DNA of 64,000 nucleotides from Methylobacterium sp. AMS5 (lineage in GTDB: Bacteria; Pseudomonadota; Alphaproteobacteria; Rhizobiales; Beijerinckiaceae): contig NZ_CP006992.1 of NCBI RefSeq assembly GCF_001542815.1, forward strand, positions 4,903,501 through 4,967,500, in the 5' to 3' direction. Positions 47,001 to 54,081 of the stretch are shown piece after piece. Below the pieces are notes generated by a model, which was not told the origin of the DNA, did not search any database, and was given only the letters and a program-made list of their open reading frames with translations. How positions within the stretch are numbered: position 1 is the stretch's first letter; each line of letters starts with the position of its first letter. The position numbers and the translations under genes were made by a program.

Positions 47001-49246
47001 AGGAGGGCACCGCCCGTATGGTCGCGGCTCTCGACGAGCGGGCCCAGCGGCAGGCCGCCCTCACCGAGGCGTTCGACGGGCAGCGGGACGCCTATGCCAC
47101 CCTGATCGAGCAGGGCACTGCCCGCATGGTCGCCGCACTGGAAGAACGGGCCCGCCGCCACGCGGTCCTGGCCGAGGCGTTCGACCGCCAGAAGGAGGCC
47201 TACGCGGCGCTCATCGACGGCGGCACCGCCCGGATGGTCGCGGCCCTGGACGAGCGTGCCGAACGGCAGGCCGCCCTGGCGGAGACCTTCGACGAGCGCC
47301 AGAACGCCTACGCGGCGCTCGTGGACGACGGCATCGCCCAGATGGGCCGGATGCTGGAGGAGCGCGCCCGCCGTCACGCGGCCGAGGTCCAGGCCCGCGC
47401 CGACGCGCTGGCCGAGACGATGGATCAGCGCAACGGCGCGCTGGCCCGCATGATCGACGGGCCGGCCGTGGCCCTGGCCGACGCGCTGGCCGAGCGGGAG
47501 CAGGCCCTCGACCGGCTCATCGCCGACAAGGGTGCACCGCTGGTCGAGGCCCTGCGCGAGCGCACCGACGCCATCGTCGTCCGCACCGTCGAGTCGGCCA
47601 AGGCCCTGCGCGTCGCGCTGGACGAGGGCGCGGCGGCTTCCGCCGACACCGTCGCCCAGGCGCATGAGCGGGTCCGCCGCGACGTTGCCGGCTTCCTCAG
47701 CCGGATCGAGAACGCCAATGACGGGCTGAAGGAGCTCGTCGGCGGCGCCTCGGAGAACCTCGGTGCCATCGAGCAAGGGCTCGCGGCTCGCGTCGAGCAG
47801 ATCCAGTCGGCCCTCGACCGGATCGCCGCCGACACGGCGCAGGCCTCCGACCGGGTCTCGACCCAGGTCGTGGCGCTCCGCGAAGCCTCGCAGGGGGCGC
47901 TCGCCCAGGCGTCGAGCCTTGCCGAGACCCTGGACACCCGCGGCAAGGCGCTGGTGGAGCGAACCGGCACCCATGTCGGCGCGCTCGAAGCCGCCGCCGG
48001 CAACTTGGAAGTGGTGGAGGGCCGGCTCGCCGAGAGCCTGTCGAGCCGGCAGGCCGTGGTCGAGGCGGTGCTGTCCCGCCTCGAAGAGCGCAGCCAGGCC
48101 ATCGAGGCCCAGACCGGCCGCTTCGGCAGCGTGATCGAGGAGACGCTGCGTGCGGCCGAGGCCCGCGCCCGCGAGCTCAGCGAGAGCGTCGCCCGCGTGG
48201 CCCGCGAGGCCGGGACCGCCGTGGCGGGCGACTTCGAGCGCCTGCGCAGCGGCGCGGACGCCGAGAGCGCCCGCACGGCGGAAGCGGTGCGTCGCGCCAT
48301 CGAGGAGGCGTCCGCCAAGATGATGCAGAGCTTCGCCGCCGCTTCCGGCCAGTTCGGCGACTCGGTCACGCGGATGAACGCGATGGCCGCCGAGATCCGC
48401 CGCGAACTCGACGCCACCCGCGCCGACCTGCAGCGCGGCGTTCTCGACCTGCCCCGCGAGACGCAGGATGCCACGAGCGAGATGCGCCGCGTCGTGGCCG
48501 AACAGATCGACGCGCTGAACGAGCTGTCCGCCCTGGTGGCCCGCTCGAACCGCTCGGTCGATGTCGCCCAGCCGGCGGCGCAGGCCCGCGGAGCCGAGCA
48601 GCGCCGCACGGCCGAGGCCGGCCGCGCGGCGTCGGCGTCGGCGGCCGTGCCCGCTCCGGTCTCCGCGCCTGCGCCGGTCCGCAATGCGGCCCCGACGGCG
48701 GGCCGGTCACAGCCGGCGGCTCCCGTGCGTCCGGCGAGCCCGGCCGCTGTCCCCGGTCCGGTCCAGGGGCGGCCCGGCACCCGCGACAACCGCGGCTGGC
48801 TGTCCGATCTCCTGACCCGCGCCTCGCTCGACGACGACGGCGCCGAGGCGGTCCCCGCCCCGGCTCCGGCCGCCGCGCCCGAGGCGAAGGGACCGGTGGA
48901 GCGGATCTCGCTCGATGCGATCTCGACCGACATCGCCCGGATGGTGGATCATCAGGCCTCGGTCGAGTTCTGGCAGCGCTACCGCCAGGGCGACACCAAC
49001 CTGTTCGACGGCCGCCTCTACACCGTCCAGGGGCGCCAGACCTTCGAGCAGATCCAGCGCCGCTACCGGGCGGATGCCGAGTTCCGCCGCACGGTCGATC
49101 GCTATGTCGGCGAGTTCGAGCGTCTGCTCGGCGAGGTGACGAAGAACGACCGCGACACCAAGCGCGCGGACGCCTACCTCACCTCCGAGACGGGCAAGGT
49201 CTACACCATGCTCGCCCATGCCAGCGGCCGGTTCGACGAGGGCTGA
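41015..49246 (+). CDS. Giant membrane-anchored coiled-coil protein, GPR/RgsE-like (growth pole ring)
   Basis: 2743 residues from ATG 41015 (GAGGG upstream; ATG 40988 possible). Residues 1-110 are acidic and variable; two transmembrane helices at about 119-137 and 150-172 anchor it; almost everything after is Ala/Glu/Arg-rich helix of apolipoprotein A/E-like type with three tandem arrays (separate entries). Near 2550 comes a Pro/Ala linker and a conserved-looking globular end (LDAISTDIARMVDHQASVEF, FWQRYRQGD, RRTVDRYVGEFERLLGE). This matches the Growth Pole Ring protein of Agrobacterium (about 2100 residues) and RgsE of Sinorhizobium, which organise polar growth in Hyphomicrobiales. Assignment is by architecture and my recall. 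Followed by a strong terminator. Confidence 0.8.
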   Translation: MATEKKLKDPAEAALSAIEQALNLDIPAPGDTARVEPRLPDVGDGDPLADPFSEAGGRRTPTLDIDPSASDLPLPERGRSRREGGLLPPDRSLVANDDRQNIGILQQTLRVRPSRKPYLVAAIASFLWLNGLVALAWNQSGGDLKTFITGLTALQAAVVATAIAGPIVLFLITAMLAVRAHEMRLVARAVGEVAIRLAEPESFSTDAVLTMSQTVRREVAAVGDGVERALARAGELETLVRGEISTLERAYSDNEIRIRSLVDELIAQRESIVGSADRVRGAIAGSHENLSSELEGAAERIVAAINGAGERVTGALDARGTAITEALGEVGERVVGNVSTRGDDLVRQLTATSEGVRGGLEEIGTTLTSALQQRADEVTQAFERTGGALTRTLADNAGAVAQSLSETGTGLIEALDRQGGAVRETFERSTKGLEEAFLSRGTELTERFAQTGGAITARFAETGEGLSRTFAATGAAISEDIAVRGASLQTEIEAAGTGVSELIEGRGRDAQAALALAAGSVADDFSTRIDRVRDAFLASATRAAETMDGRGLEFAARIEAAASRVDDVIAVQGGALASNLDMAGDRVVGLMTERAAQAAATVEQALAGLGASFAANANGTAESLGETVARLGQDLDARTGAAQEGIRRNAETAAASVGASVEALERRLREAAEAMSGLLAERAVESTARMLHVAEETSGAAQAQSAVVTTRFAEAAAALRRAADEAAAAVESRSDEVVGRFQAAADRVGGELGSRSESASQALHAAIQRMADELSARSAEATGALALATAHAGGEIGNRTDQSMHALQDLLRQVADEISVRGSEASVALSLAAAQAGGEIGSRADQSAQGLRDLLRQVQNEIDGRSAELTDALARTAERVGGEVGARTEESLRSLHETLGRIGEELSARGAETSAALARAAEQAGGEVNSRTEASLRSLRDALAQIGDELSARSAEATASLARAAEQAGGEVGDRTESALEALRETLRRLGDEVAARGEATTQALSRTAEGVGTELETRLGTLEDSFGRHGRGAAALIASQSDEAQARLEGAGREVVLAIAGHVSQVGDTLHRSHAAFVETADSRTRAVEEALGNRLAALQETIARGDILADRIAGNAQTLGDTLDSRLTEIDRIIAVQGNALADSLAERARLASETVEARIGEMESLSARRAAEIGESFAALVGHVDTRLGARANALNEALVLRSSEIARTLDEGNRILTDALDRRIEGSAQDIAARGRSVGDVLAARAAEIAERLERTTQDLARRLDEGAERLDTGVVARLDALSGTLEERTRHLDESFGIQALEAVRLIESRTRTIDGELTGRIRDLVALLERRSGLAVEALGGHVEAIARLFDERAESLNHLFDERGGALAADLDQRGRVAVEGLEGRLSDITQALEQGGASLGALLDRRGTALLATLRDLMGQVDGLLGEGTGRLGHAFETQAGEIRTLLDSRADDLRGLMEGSAGRVRGELESGLGAFETVLEERLRTVRDLLDARSNEIRDTFDHRTDDLRGLMEGGAGRVRNAFEASLGTLDTTLEERIRMVRELLDNRSDEIRNTLDSRTGELRGLVDGSAGHVRGEFETGLGALRAALEEPARTVQDLLDSRAGEIRAMLDARSDDLRTTLEERARTVQDILDHRTSEIRGLLDGHAGRLDEGFQGRILPLQTALTEGARLFVETLEGGIGRAAGEVDARTRGLAHLFDERLGVLGDIVDGRGQQVAQTVERRSQELRALFDEIHATLGALVDERSTALTGRLETQTQALATVFDERMRSLDGLVESRGGEFARLVENQAATLSQTVEARSEDFTARIDARLRAFATVVANRANALADAFDERQDAYSAQIDGGTARMVATLDERARQHAAQFETVEERQKTVAALIEEGTARIAATLDERARQQAAFAEAFDGQRESYASVIEQGTARMVAALEERARRHAAQAETVEERQRAVAALIEEGTARMVAALDERAQRQAAFAETLDGQRDAYASVIEEGTARMVAALDERAQRQAALTEAFDGQRDAYATLIEQGTARMVAALEERARRHAVLAEAFDRQKEAYAALIDGGTARMVAALDERAERQAALAETFDERQNAYAALVDDGIAQMGRMLEERARRHAAEVQARADALAETMDQRNGALARMIDGPAVALADALAEREQALDRLIADKGAPLVEALRERTDAIVVRTVESAKALRVALDEGAAASADTVAQAHERVRRDVAGFLSRIENANDGLKELVGGASENLGAIEQGLAARVEQIQSALDRIAADTAQASDRVSTQVVALREASQGALAQASSLAETLDTRGKALVERTGTHVGALEAAAGNLEVVEGRLAESLSSRQAVVEAVLSRLEERSQAIEAQTGRFGSVIEETLRAAEARARELSESVARVAREAGTAVAGDFERLRSGADAESARTAEAVRRAIEEASAKMMQSFAAASGQFGDSVTRMNAMAAEIRRELDATRADLQRGVLDLPRETQDATSEMRRVVAEQIDALNELSALVARSNRSVDVAQPAAQARGAEQRRTAEAGRAASASAAVPAPVSAPAPVRNAAPTAGRSQPAAPVRPASPAAVPGPVQGRPGTRDNRGWLSDLLTRASLDDDGAEAVPAPAPAAAPEAKGPVERISLDAISTDIARMVDHQASVEFWQRYRQGDTNLFDGRLYTVQGRQTFEQIQRRYRADAEFRRTVDRYVGEFERLLGEVTKNDRDTKRADAYLTSETGKVYTMLAHASGRFDEG
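43259..44050 (+). repeat. Six tandem 132-bp units (44 residues) in the coiled-coil gene
   Basis: Each unit starts GGE(I/V/L)GxR and has the frame LxxLLRQVxDEISxR...ALALAxxxA. All six keep exactly 44 residues, four heptads of 11-residue type (11 x 4), consistent with an apolipoprotein-like helix. Confidence 0.8.
45392..45886 (+). repeat. Three tandem 165-bp units (55 residues) in the coiled-coil gene
   Basis: Units begin DDLRGLMEGSAGRVR or GELRGLVDGSAGHVR and contain LEER.RTVRDLLDxRS.EIR. Each is 55 residues (11 x 5). A truncated fourth unit follows. Confidence 0.8.
46532..47395 (+). repeat. Eight tandem 108-bp units (36 residues) in the coiled-coil gene
   Basis: Units have the form FDxQRxAYASxIEEGTARM followed by VAALDERAxRQAAxAE. 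Units 3 to 7 are very similar at DNA level, suggesting recent unequal crossing-over; unit 8 is the most divergent. Confidence 0.85.
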
Positions 49247-49320
49247 GGCCGGCAGGCGGATGAGGCGGGTTCGGTATCACCGAGCCCGCCGCAAGGCCCG
49301 ATCGACCAGAGTGCCCCATG

Positions 49321-49360
49321 AAAAAGGCCCCCGTCGCTCGCCAGCGACGGGGGCCTTTTT
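49321..49360. terminator. Bidirectional terminator
   Basis: Long stem AAAAAGGCCCCCGTCGCT / AGCGACGGGGGCCTTTTT with a four-base loop; A- and T-tracts on both sides serve the coiled-coil gene (+) and the XRE-cupin gene (-). Confidence 0.95.
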
Positions 49361-49400
49361 CATAAAATGCCGCGACCCCGAAGGAGCGGCGCGCGCCGGA

Positions 49401-50030
49401 TCATTCCATCACGGCAGCCTTCATGATGACGACCATGGTCGCGCGGCCGGGCCCGTCGCCGAGGCAGCGGATGCTGTGGGGGCGGTCGCAGCGGTAGCGC
49501 AGGGTCTCCCCCGCATTGGCCCGCTGCACCTCGCCGGCCACATCCACCTCGAAGCTGCCCTCCAGCACCGACAGCGACTCGACCGAGCCGCGCTGGTGCG
49601 CGTCGGATTCGAGCACCCCGCCGGCATCGGCGGTCACGTCGTACCATTGCAGCCACTCGACGGTCTTGATCCAGCCGATGATGGCAAGGCGCACCCGGCC
49701 GTCGTCGGAGACCAGCCGCGGCGTGTCGGCGCGCGAGAAGCGCTCGATGAAGGGTTCCTCGTCGGAGGTGGCGAGCACCCGCTCGATCGACACGTCGAGC
49801 GCCTGGCTCAACCGCCAGATCGTCGCCAGCGTCGGATTGGTTTCGTTGCGCTCGATCTGGCTGATGATCGACTTCGCCACACCCGATTGCTCGGCGAGTT
49901 CGGAGAGAGAGAGATTGTAGGCCTTGCGCAGCCGTTGGATCGTCTTGCCGAGCTGGCCCGAAAGCACCTGGGCGCCACTGACGAGATCCTTCGGCCGTCC
50001 ACGCTCGAGGCTTGCCGCTATGTCTTGCAT
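49401..50030 (-). CDS. XRE-family regulator with C-terminal cupin domain
   Basis: 209 residues from ATG 50030 (a start 51 nt upstream is less likely). Helix-turn-helix IQRLRKAYNLSLSELAEQSG then VAKSIISQIERNETNPTL (residues about 30-70); the cupin domain follows with WYDVTADAGGV, SLSVLEGSFEVDV and GETLRYRCDRPHSIRC. The architecture is that of PuuR/SutR-type repressors, which sense small metabolites through the cupin. Target unknown. It lies 176 bp from the 3' end of thiD. Confidence 0.9.
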   Translation of the reverse strand: MQDIAASLERGRPKDLVSGAQVLSGQLGKTIQRLRKAYNLSLSELAEQSGVAKSIISQIERNETNPTLATIWRLSQALDVSIERVLATSDEEPFIERFSRADTPRLVSDDGRVRLAIIGWIKTVEWLQWYDVTADAGGVLESDAHQRGSVESLSVLEGSFEVDVAGEVQRANAGETLRYRCDRPHSIRCLGDGPGRATMVVIMKAAVME

Positions 50031-50206
50031 CACGTCGGTCCGCTGAAAGTGCCTGACAAGCCGTTCACGCGCCGGAAACACCCTCGCGGGCAGATCGGAT
50101 CACGAAATCTTGTGCGGGGCACCGAAAGGCGTTCCGTTATCCGAACGAGCGTTTGGTCTGTCAAACGCAAAAGCCGGAAAAGGGCTGATTCCGCTGAGCC
50201 CGGCGC

Positions 50207-51013
50207 CTATTGCCAGAGCGCGAAAAAGTGGTGGAGCGGGCCGTGGCCATGGCCGACCGGCACTGTGTCCGCCGCGCGGATCGCGCCTGTGACGTAGGTC
50301 TTTGCGCCCCCCACCGCCTCGGCGAGGCCCTGGCCGCGGGCGAGCCCCGCCGCCACCGCCGCCGAGAGGGTGCAGCCGGTGCCGTGGCTGTTGCGGGTCT
50401 CGATGCGCGGAGCCGCGAACCGGCGCAGGGTCCCGTCCGCGGCGATCAGGTGATCGACGCTCTCGCGGCCCTCGCCGTGGCCGCCCTTGATGATCACCGC
50501 CCGTGCGCCGCGCGCCAGCAGCCGCCGTCCCTGCGCCACGGCCTCGTTCTCGTGTCCCGCTTCCTCCTCGTCGAGCAGGGTCGCGGCTTCGGGCAGGTTG
50601 GGGGTGACGACGGTGGCCAGCGGCATCAACTCGATGCGCAGGATCTCGACGGCTTCCTGCGAGATCAGCCGGTCGCCGCTCGTGGCCACCATCACCGGGT
50701 CGAGCACCACCGGGATACCGGGCGCGTGCCGCCGCAGGCCCTCGGCCACCGCCCGGATGGTCTCGGGCCGCGAGAGCATGCCGATCTTCACCGCCCCGAC
50801 CGCGAGGTCGGAGAACACCGAGTCGATCTGCGCGGCCACGAAATCGGCGGGCACGTCGTGGATCGCCTGCACCCCGCGGGTGTTCTGGGCCGTGAGCGCC
50901 GTGATGACGCTGGCGCCGTAGACGCGCAGCGCCGCGAAGGTCTTGAGGTCGGCCTGGATGCCGGCGCCCCCGCTCGAATCCGAGCCGGCGATGGTCAGGG
51001 CGATGGCGGTCAT
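50207..51013 (-). CDS. thiD: Hydroxymethylpyrimidine / phosphomethylpyrimidine kinase
   Basis: 268 residues. Phosphorylates HMP to HMP-P and HMP-PP for thiamine synthesis. Ribokinase-fold motifs: ALTIAGSDSSGGAGIQADLK at the start, GVQAIHDVP, VLDPVMVATSG, TPNLPEAATLL, VIIKGGHGEG and the anion-hole motif NSHGTGCTLSAAVAAGLA. On the same strand as thiE, 230 bp downstream of it, but two dispersed repeats (A and C) lie between, so co-transcription is doubtful. Confidence 0.96.
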   Translation of the reverse strand: MTAIALTIAGSDSSGGAGIQADLKTFAALRVYGASVITALTAQNTRGVQAIHDVPADFVAAQIDSVFSDLAVGAVKIGMLSRPETIRAVAEGLRRHAPGIPVVLDPVMVATSGDRLISQEAVEILRIELMPLATVVTPNLPEAATLLDEEEAGHENEAVAQGRRLLARGARAVIIKGGHGEGRESVDHLIAADGTLRRFAAPRIETRNSHGTGCTLSAAVAAGLARGQGLAEAVGGAKTYVTGAIRAADTVPVGHGHGPLHHFFALWQ

Positions 51014-51060
51014 GGGCGTCTTCCCTCGTCTGTTTTTTCGGTGGTCCGCTTCTTCTGGCC

Positions 51061-51166
51061 TTAAAGCATCGTCCTGGATACCTGATCCAAGGCGATGCTT
51101 TAGGCTCTTGTTTTCGCATCATATTTTTTCCGAAAGCCGGCAACCACCTTGCGGGGCGATGCTCTC
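51061..51166 (-). repeat. Dispersed repeat A, copy 3 (full length)
   Basis: The minus strand matches the copy at 6024-6124 over its whole length: GAGAGCATCGCCCCGCAAGG, TGCCGGCTTTCGG, TATGATGCGAAAACAAGAG, and the second hairpin GGATCAGGTATCCAGGACGA. It lies between thiE and thiD, 48 bp upstream of the thiD start. Confidence 0.88.
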
Positions 51167-51168
51167 GT

Positions 51169-51246
51169 GCCTCACAAAACTCCCGATGACCGATCGTCTC
51201 CGTTCCGGGCACGGCGGCGCAGCGGGCGTTTTGTGAGAGACACTTA
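51169..51246 (+). repeat. Dispersed repeat C, copy 1 (contains the thiE stop)
   Basis: About 78 bp bounded by inverted ends CCTCACAAAACTCCCG and CGTTTTGTGAGAGACACTTA. A similar element lies at 53999-54081. The end CACTTA supplies the TTA (TAA on the minus strand) that stops thiE. The near-palindrome could fold as a terminator for thiE. Confidence 0.75.
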
Positions 51247-51969
51247 ACGCGTGCCCGTGCTTCCGCGCTGGCTCAGCGCCTCATCGACCCGTGCAAGCAG
51301 ATCCCGCGCCTTGGCTTCAGTCGCACCGCCCTTGAACAGGGCGCCGATCAGCGCCACCCCGTCGGCACCGGCCCGGATGACGGAGGCGGTGTTGCTGGCG
51401 TCGATCCCGGCAATCGCGCCGAGCGGCAGGGACTGGCCGCGGGCGAGCCGGGCGCGGAACACGATCCGCTGCAACCCATCGAGCCCGACCGGCGGGTCGG
51501 GGTTGTCCTTGCTGGTGGTCGCGAACACGCCGCCGATGCAAGCGTAGTCGATGGGAAGCCGGTAGAGTTCGTCGGCCTGGGCGCCGGTCTTCACGGTGAG
51601 CCCGATAATGGCGCGCGGGCCGAGCAGGCGGCGTGCGTTCTCCGGGTGGAGATCCGACTGGCCGAGATGCACGCCCTCGACGCCGGCGGCCAGCGCGAGA
51701 TCGACCCGGTCGTTGACGAGGAGCGGCGCACGGCCGGCGAGGGCCGCATGGATCGCCCGGATCCGTGCGAGGGCCGCACGGGCGTCGGTCATATCCTTGT
51801 CGCGGTACTGAAGCAGGGTGGCGCCACCGGCCACCGCCTCCGCTGCCAGGGTGGCAAGCGCGTTGGCATCGCCGCCCAGTACGCCGACATCGAGGATGCC
51901 GTAGAGGCGCAGGTCCACGGCGACGCCCGCCGACGGCCGGGACAAACCGAGTCCTGTTCCACTGCCCAT
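51244..51969 (-). CDS. thiE: Thiamine-phosphate synthase
   Basis: 241 residues from ATG 51969 (GGAAGCGGGC upstream); a frame open far upstream is not coding. Couples HMP-PP and thiazole phosphate to thiamine phosphate. TIM-barrel marks: LYGILDVGVL, GGATLLQYRDKDM, LLVNDRVDLAL, GVHLGQSDL, IGLTVKTGAQ, DYACIGGVFATTSKDN and GIDASNTASVIRAGADGVAL. The TAA stop is part of repeat C. thiD follows on the same strand. Confidence 0.95.
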   Translation of the reverse strand: MGSGTGLGLSRPSAGVAVDLRLYGILDVGVLGGDANALATLAAEAVAGGATLLQYRDKDMTDARAALARIRAIHAALAGRAPLLVNDRVDLALAAGVEGVHLGQSDLHPENARRLLGPRAIIGLTVKTGAQADELYRLPIDYACIGGVFATTSKDNPDPPVGLDGLQRIVFRARLARGQSLPLGAIAGIDASNTASVIRAGADGVALIGALFKGGATEAKARDLLARVDEALSQRGSTGTR

Positions 51970-52354
51970 GCCCGCTTCCTTCGATGAATTCGCCTTTCGA
52001 TCTAGCAGGATCGGTCTGGCGCGGCGACCGTGCCGGCGACCGCCGCAGCACGCTCCTGCGGAATCCTGCAGATGGGGCCGCAGGGCCATCGCGCGAAGAA
52101 CGCCGCGCGGCGCGGGCCTTTCAGGGCTTCGGTCTTGAAAGACACCGAGCGGAGCGGACGCGGAAGCCCGCGAAGGCGGGCGCCGGCGACCGAGGCCAGC
52201 AAAGAACCGGGGTTGATCCTCTTCGATTGCCAGGGATGAGGCCGGAGGTTCCGTTGACGGTGCCGGGGCCGATCCGGCAAGACCGGAATGCGGACCGGAA
52301 CCGCTTCCACCGCCAACGGGATGCCCGAGGAGAGGGCTGAAGGCCGACGAACGC
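51970..52354. other. Intergenic region upstream of thiE and NadQ-like gene
   Basis: 385 bp between divergent genes. It holds repeat B copy 1 and the two promoters. No TPP riboswitch (THI-box) could be recognised on the thiE strand. Confidence 0.5.
52134..52227 (+). repeat. Dispersed repeat B, copy 1
   Basis: Shares GCCCGCGnAGGCGGGCGCCG then GCGACnnnGGCCAGCnAAG and CCGGGGTTGATC with 59271-59363. The inner GCCCGC / GCGGGC forms a hairpin. Confidence 0.75.
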
Positions 52355-53359
52355 ATGAGCACGGCCGAACTGGGTGTGATCGCCGCCACGGCGGACAAGG
52401 GGACGCGCGCCGCCAGCGCTTCCTCGGTGGGGCTCGTTGCCGTCATCGTCGCGGCGACGGACGGCGAGCCGCGCGCGCTCACCGTGCAGGTCGGGGGACA
52501 GGCCGAGGGGCGGGAGACCGCCCTGCCCGCCGGGCCGCTGGTGCCCGAGCACGCCACCCTGGAGCGAGGTCTTCGCGCCTGGGTCGAGCAGCAGACGCAT
52601 CAGCGCCTCGGTTATGTCGAGCAGCTCTACACCTTCGGCGACCGCGACCGGGAGGGCGGGCAGCACGACGTGCACCTGCTCTCGGTGGCCTATCTCGCCC
52701 TGGTGCGCGAGCTGCGCCCGGCGGGCCTTGCGGAAGCCGCGTGGCGCAATTGGTACCGCTACCTGCCGTGGGAGGATTTCCGCGAGGGCCGGCCCCCGGC
52801 GCTTGCCGAGATCGAGCCGCGCCTGATGGCTTGGGTCGCCGCCGCCTCGGATCCGAAGCTCCGGCGCATGCGCGAGGACCGGGTCGGTCTCAGTTTCGGG
52901 ATCGGCGGCGCCTGGAACGAGGAGCGGGTTCTGGAGCGCTACGAATTACTGTTCGAGGCCGGGCTTATCCCTGAAGCCAACGGCCAGAACGGCGCCGCCG
53001 TGCCCGACGACCTCGCAATCACCGGCCAGCCGATGGCCCACGACCATCGCCGGGTGCTTGCCACGGCAATCGGCCGCCTGCGCGGCAAGATCAAGTATCG
53101 CCCGGTGGTGTTCGAGTTGATGCCGCCGGCCTTCACCCTGCTTCAGCTTCAACGCACGGTCGAGGCGCTCTCGGGCACCCGGCTGCACAAGCAGAACTTC
53201 CGCCGCCTCGTGGCGCAGCAGGGACTCGTCGAGGAAACCGAGACGCTCACCAGCGGCAATGCCGGGCGCCCGGCCCGGCTGGTGCGCTTCCGCCGGGAGG
53301 TTCTCTTGGAGCGCCCCGCTCCCGGCGTTCGGCTCACCCCGACGCGGCGAACTTTGTGA
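52355..53359 (+). CDS. NadQ-like regulator with Nudix-like domain (COG4111 type)
   Basis: 334 residues. N-terminal Nudix-fold domain (GLVAVIVAATDGEPRALTVQ, then YVEQLYTFGDRDRE) lacks the GX5EX7REUXEEXGU catalytic box, as in NrtR/NadQ sensors that bind NAD-related ligands without hydrolysis. C-terminal winged helix: FELMPPAFTLLQLQRTVEAL, LHKQNFRRLVAQQGLVEE, GRPARLVRFRREVLLER. Alphaproteobacterial members (NadQ) repress nadABC. No nad gene lies in the window, so its targets are elsewhere. Confidence 0.82.
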   Translation: MSTAELGVIAATADKGTRAASASSVGLVAVIVAATDGEPRALTVQVGGQAEGRETALPAGPLVPEHATLERGLRAWVEQQTHQRLGYVEQLYTFGDRDREGGQHDVHLLSVAYLALVRELRPAGLAEAAWRNWYRYLPWEDFREGRPPALAEIEPRLMAWVAAASDPKLRRMREDRVGLSFGIGGAWNEERVLERYELLFEAGLIPEANGQNGAAVPDDLAITGQPMAHDHRRVLATAIGRLRGKIKYRPVVFELMPPAFTLLQLQRTVEALSGTRLHKQNFRRLVAQQGLVEETETLTSGNAGRPARLVRFRREVLLERPAPGVRLTPTRRTL

Positions 53360-53418
53360 CGCTCGCCATCCGGCCTCCCACCTGAGAAAAGCCGGGATTC
53401 ATCGTCCGGGAGGATGCG

Positions 53419-53736
53419 CTACCCCTCGAAGAGGCGACCGAACTGTTCGGGGCAGCCGGCGACGAGTGTCGGCGCCAGGGGAAGGTCGGCCCGGGTACAC
53501 AGCCTGAATCCGTAATAGGGCGTCAAGAGCTCGATCTCGGGAACGCAGACCCAGACACGAATCACCGACCCATGCTCGACCACGCTGACGAGAAGCATTT
53601 GCCGCGTGCGGTCGAAGGAGACGGCCTGTTCGCGAAACAGAAGTTCGACCGAACGGATGTCATCGATCGCGATCCGTTTATGTGCCCAAAGCATCGGCAA
53701 AACGCCCTCCAATTGGGCGTTTTGCCGGCTCGACAC
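53419..53736 (-). CDS. Small protein of unknown function
   Basis: Up to 105 residues (91 if ATG 53694 is used). Normal composition: IAIDDIRSVELLFREQAVSF, RTRQMLLVSVVEHGSVIRVW, YGFRLCTRADLPLAPTLVAG. It reads as an alternating beta-rich cytoplasmic domain. GC is lower than in neighbours. No family recognised. Confidence 0.6.
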   Translation of the reverse strand: MSSRQNAQLEGVLPMLWAHKRIAIDDIRSVELLFREQAVSFDRTRQMLLVSVVEHGSVIRVWVCVPEIELLTPYYGFRLCTRADLPLAPTLVAGCPEQFGRLFEG

Positions 53737-54078
53737 CGATCGATCAACCGATCTGAACGCAGGGCAGTCGGCAGTGCTGCCTACGGATTAAGCGTTTATC
53801 GAGATCGTCTGCTCGTCCTGGCGGCGCGTCACGCCCACGGCATCGCGATGCGGAGCGCGCGGAGGCCGCGCTGACGGAGCCGAGCGCAGCGCGGCTCCTC
53901 CGAGATCGACACCTCATCCCGGCGCCGGGCGCCATCGAACGCGGCGCGGGCCCGGCACCGCCGAGCCCGCCTCAACCAAGCACATCCGCGCTTAGCCTAG
54001 TGTCTCTCAAAAGACTCCCGCCGTCCTGTCATCGCCAGAGCGAGAACGGTCAGAGACCAGCCGTTTTGTGAGGTACTC
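53737..54078. other. Intergenic region with repeat C copy 2
   Basis: 342 bp. The last 80 bp are repeat C copy 2. The rest holds no recognised gene or RNA; open frames are Arg/Ala-rich. Confidence 0.5.
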
Positions 54079-54081
54079 TTA
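53999..54081 (+). repeat. Dispersed repeat C, copy 2 (contains the mucR stop)
   Basis: Ends are AGTGTCTCTCAAAAGACTCC and CGTTTTGTGAGGTACTCTTA, matching 51169-51246. The final CTTA places TTA (TAA on the minus strand) at 54079-54081, which is the stop codon of the second mucR, just as copy 1 stops thiE. Confidence 0.75.

Noticed and set aside
40928..47974. A 2348-residue open frame antisense to the giant coiled-coil gene
   Set aside because: It is a reflection of strong codon bias and repeat structure of the plus-strand gene in 70% GC DNA. The plus-strand product has transmembrane helices, a ribosome site and a conserved-looking C-terminus; the antisense product does not.
41015..49246. CRISPR array or mobile element as source of the repeats in the coiled-coil gene
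   Set aside because: Units are contiguous, in frame, protein-coding and without spacers.
51970..52557. Upstream extension of the thiE frame
   Set aside because: Arg/Pro/Ser-rich, crosses repeat B and the NadQ-like gene; ATG 51969 has a ribosome site and the right family length.
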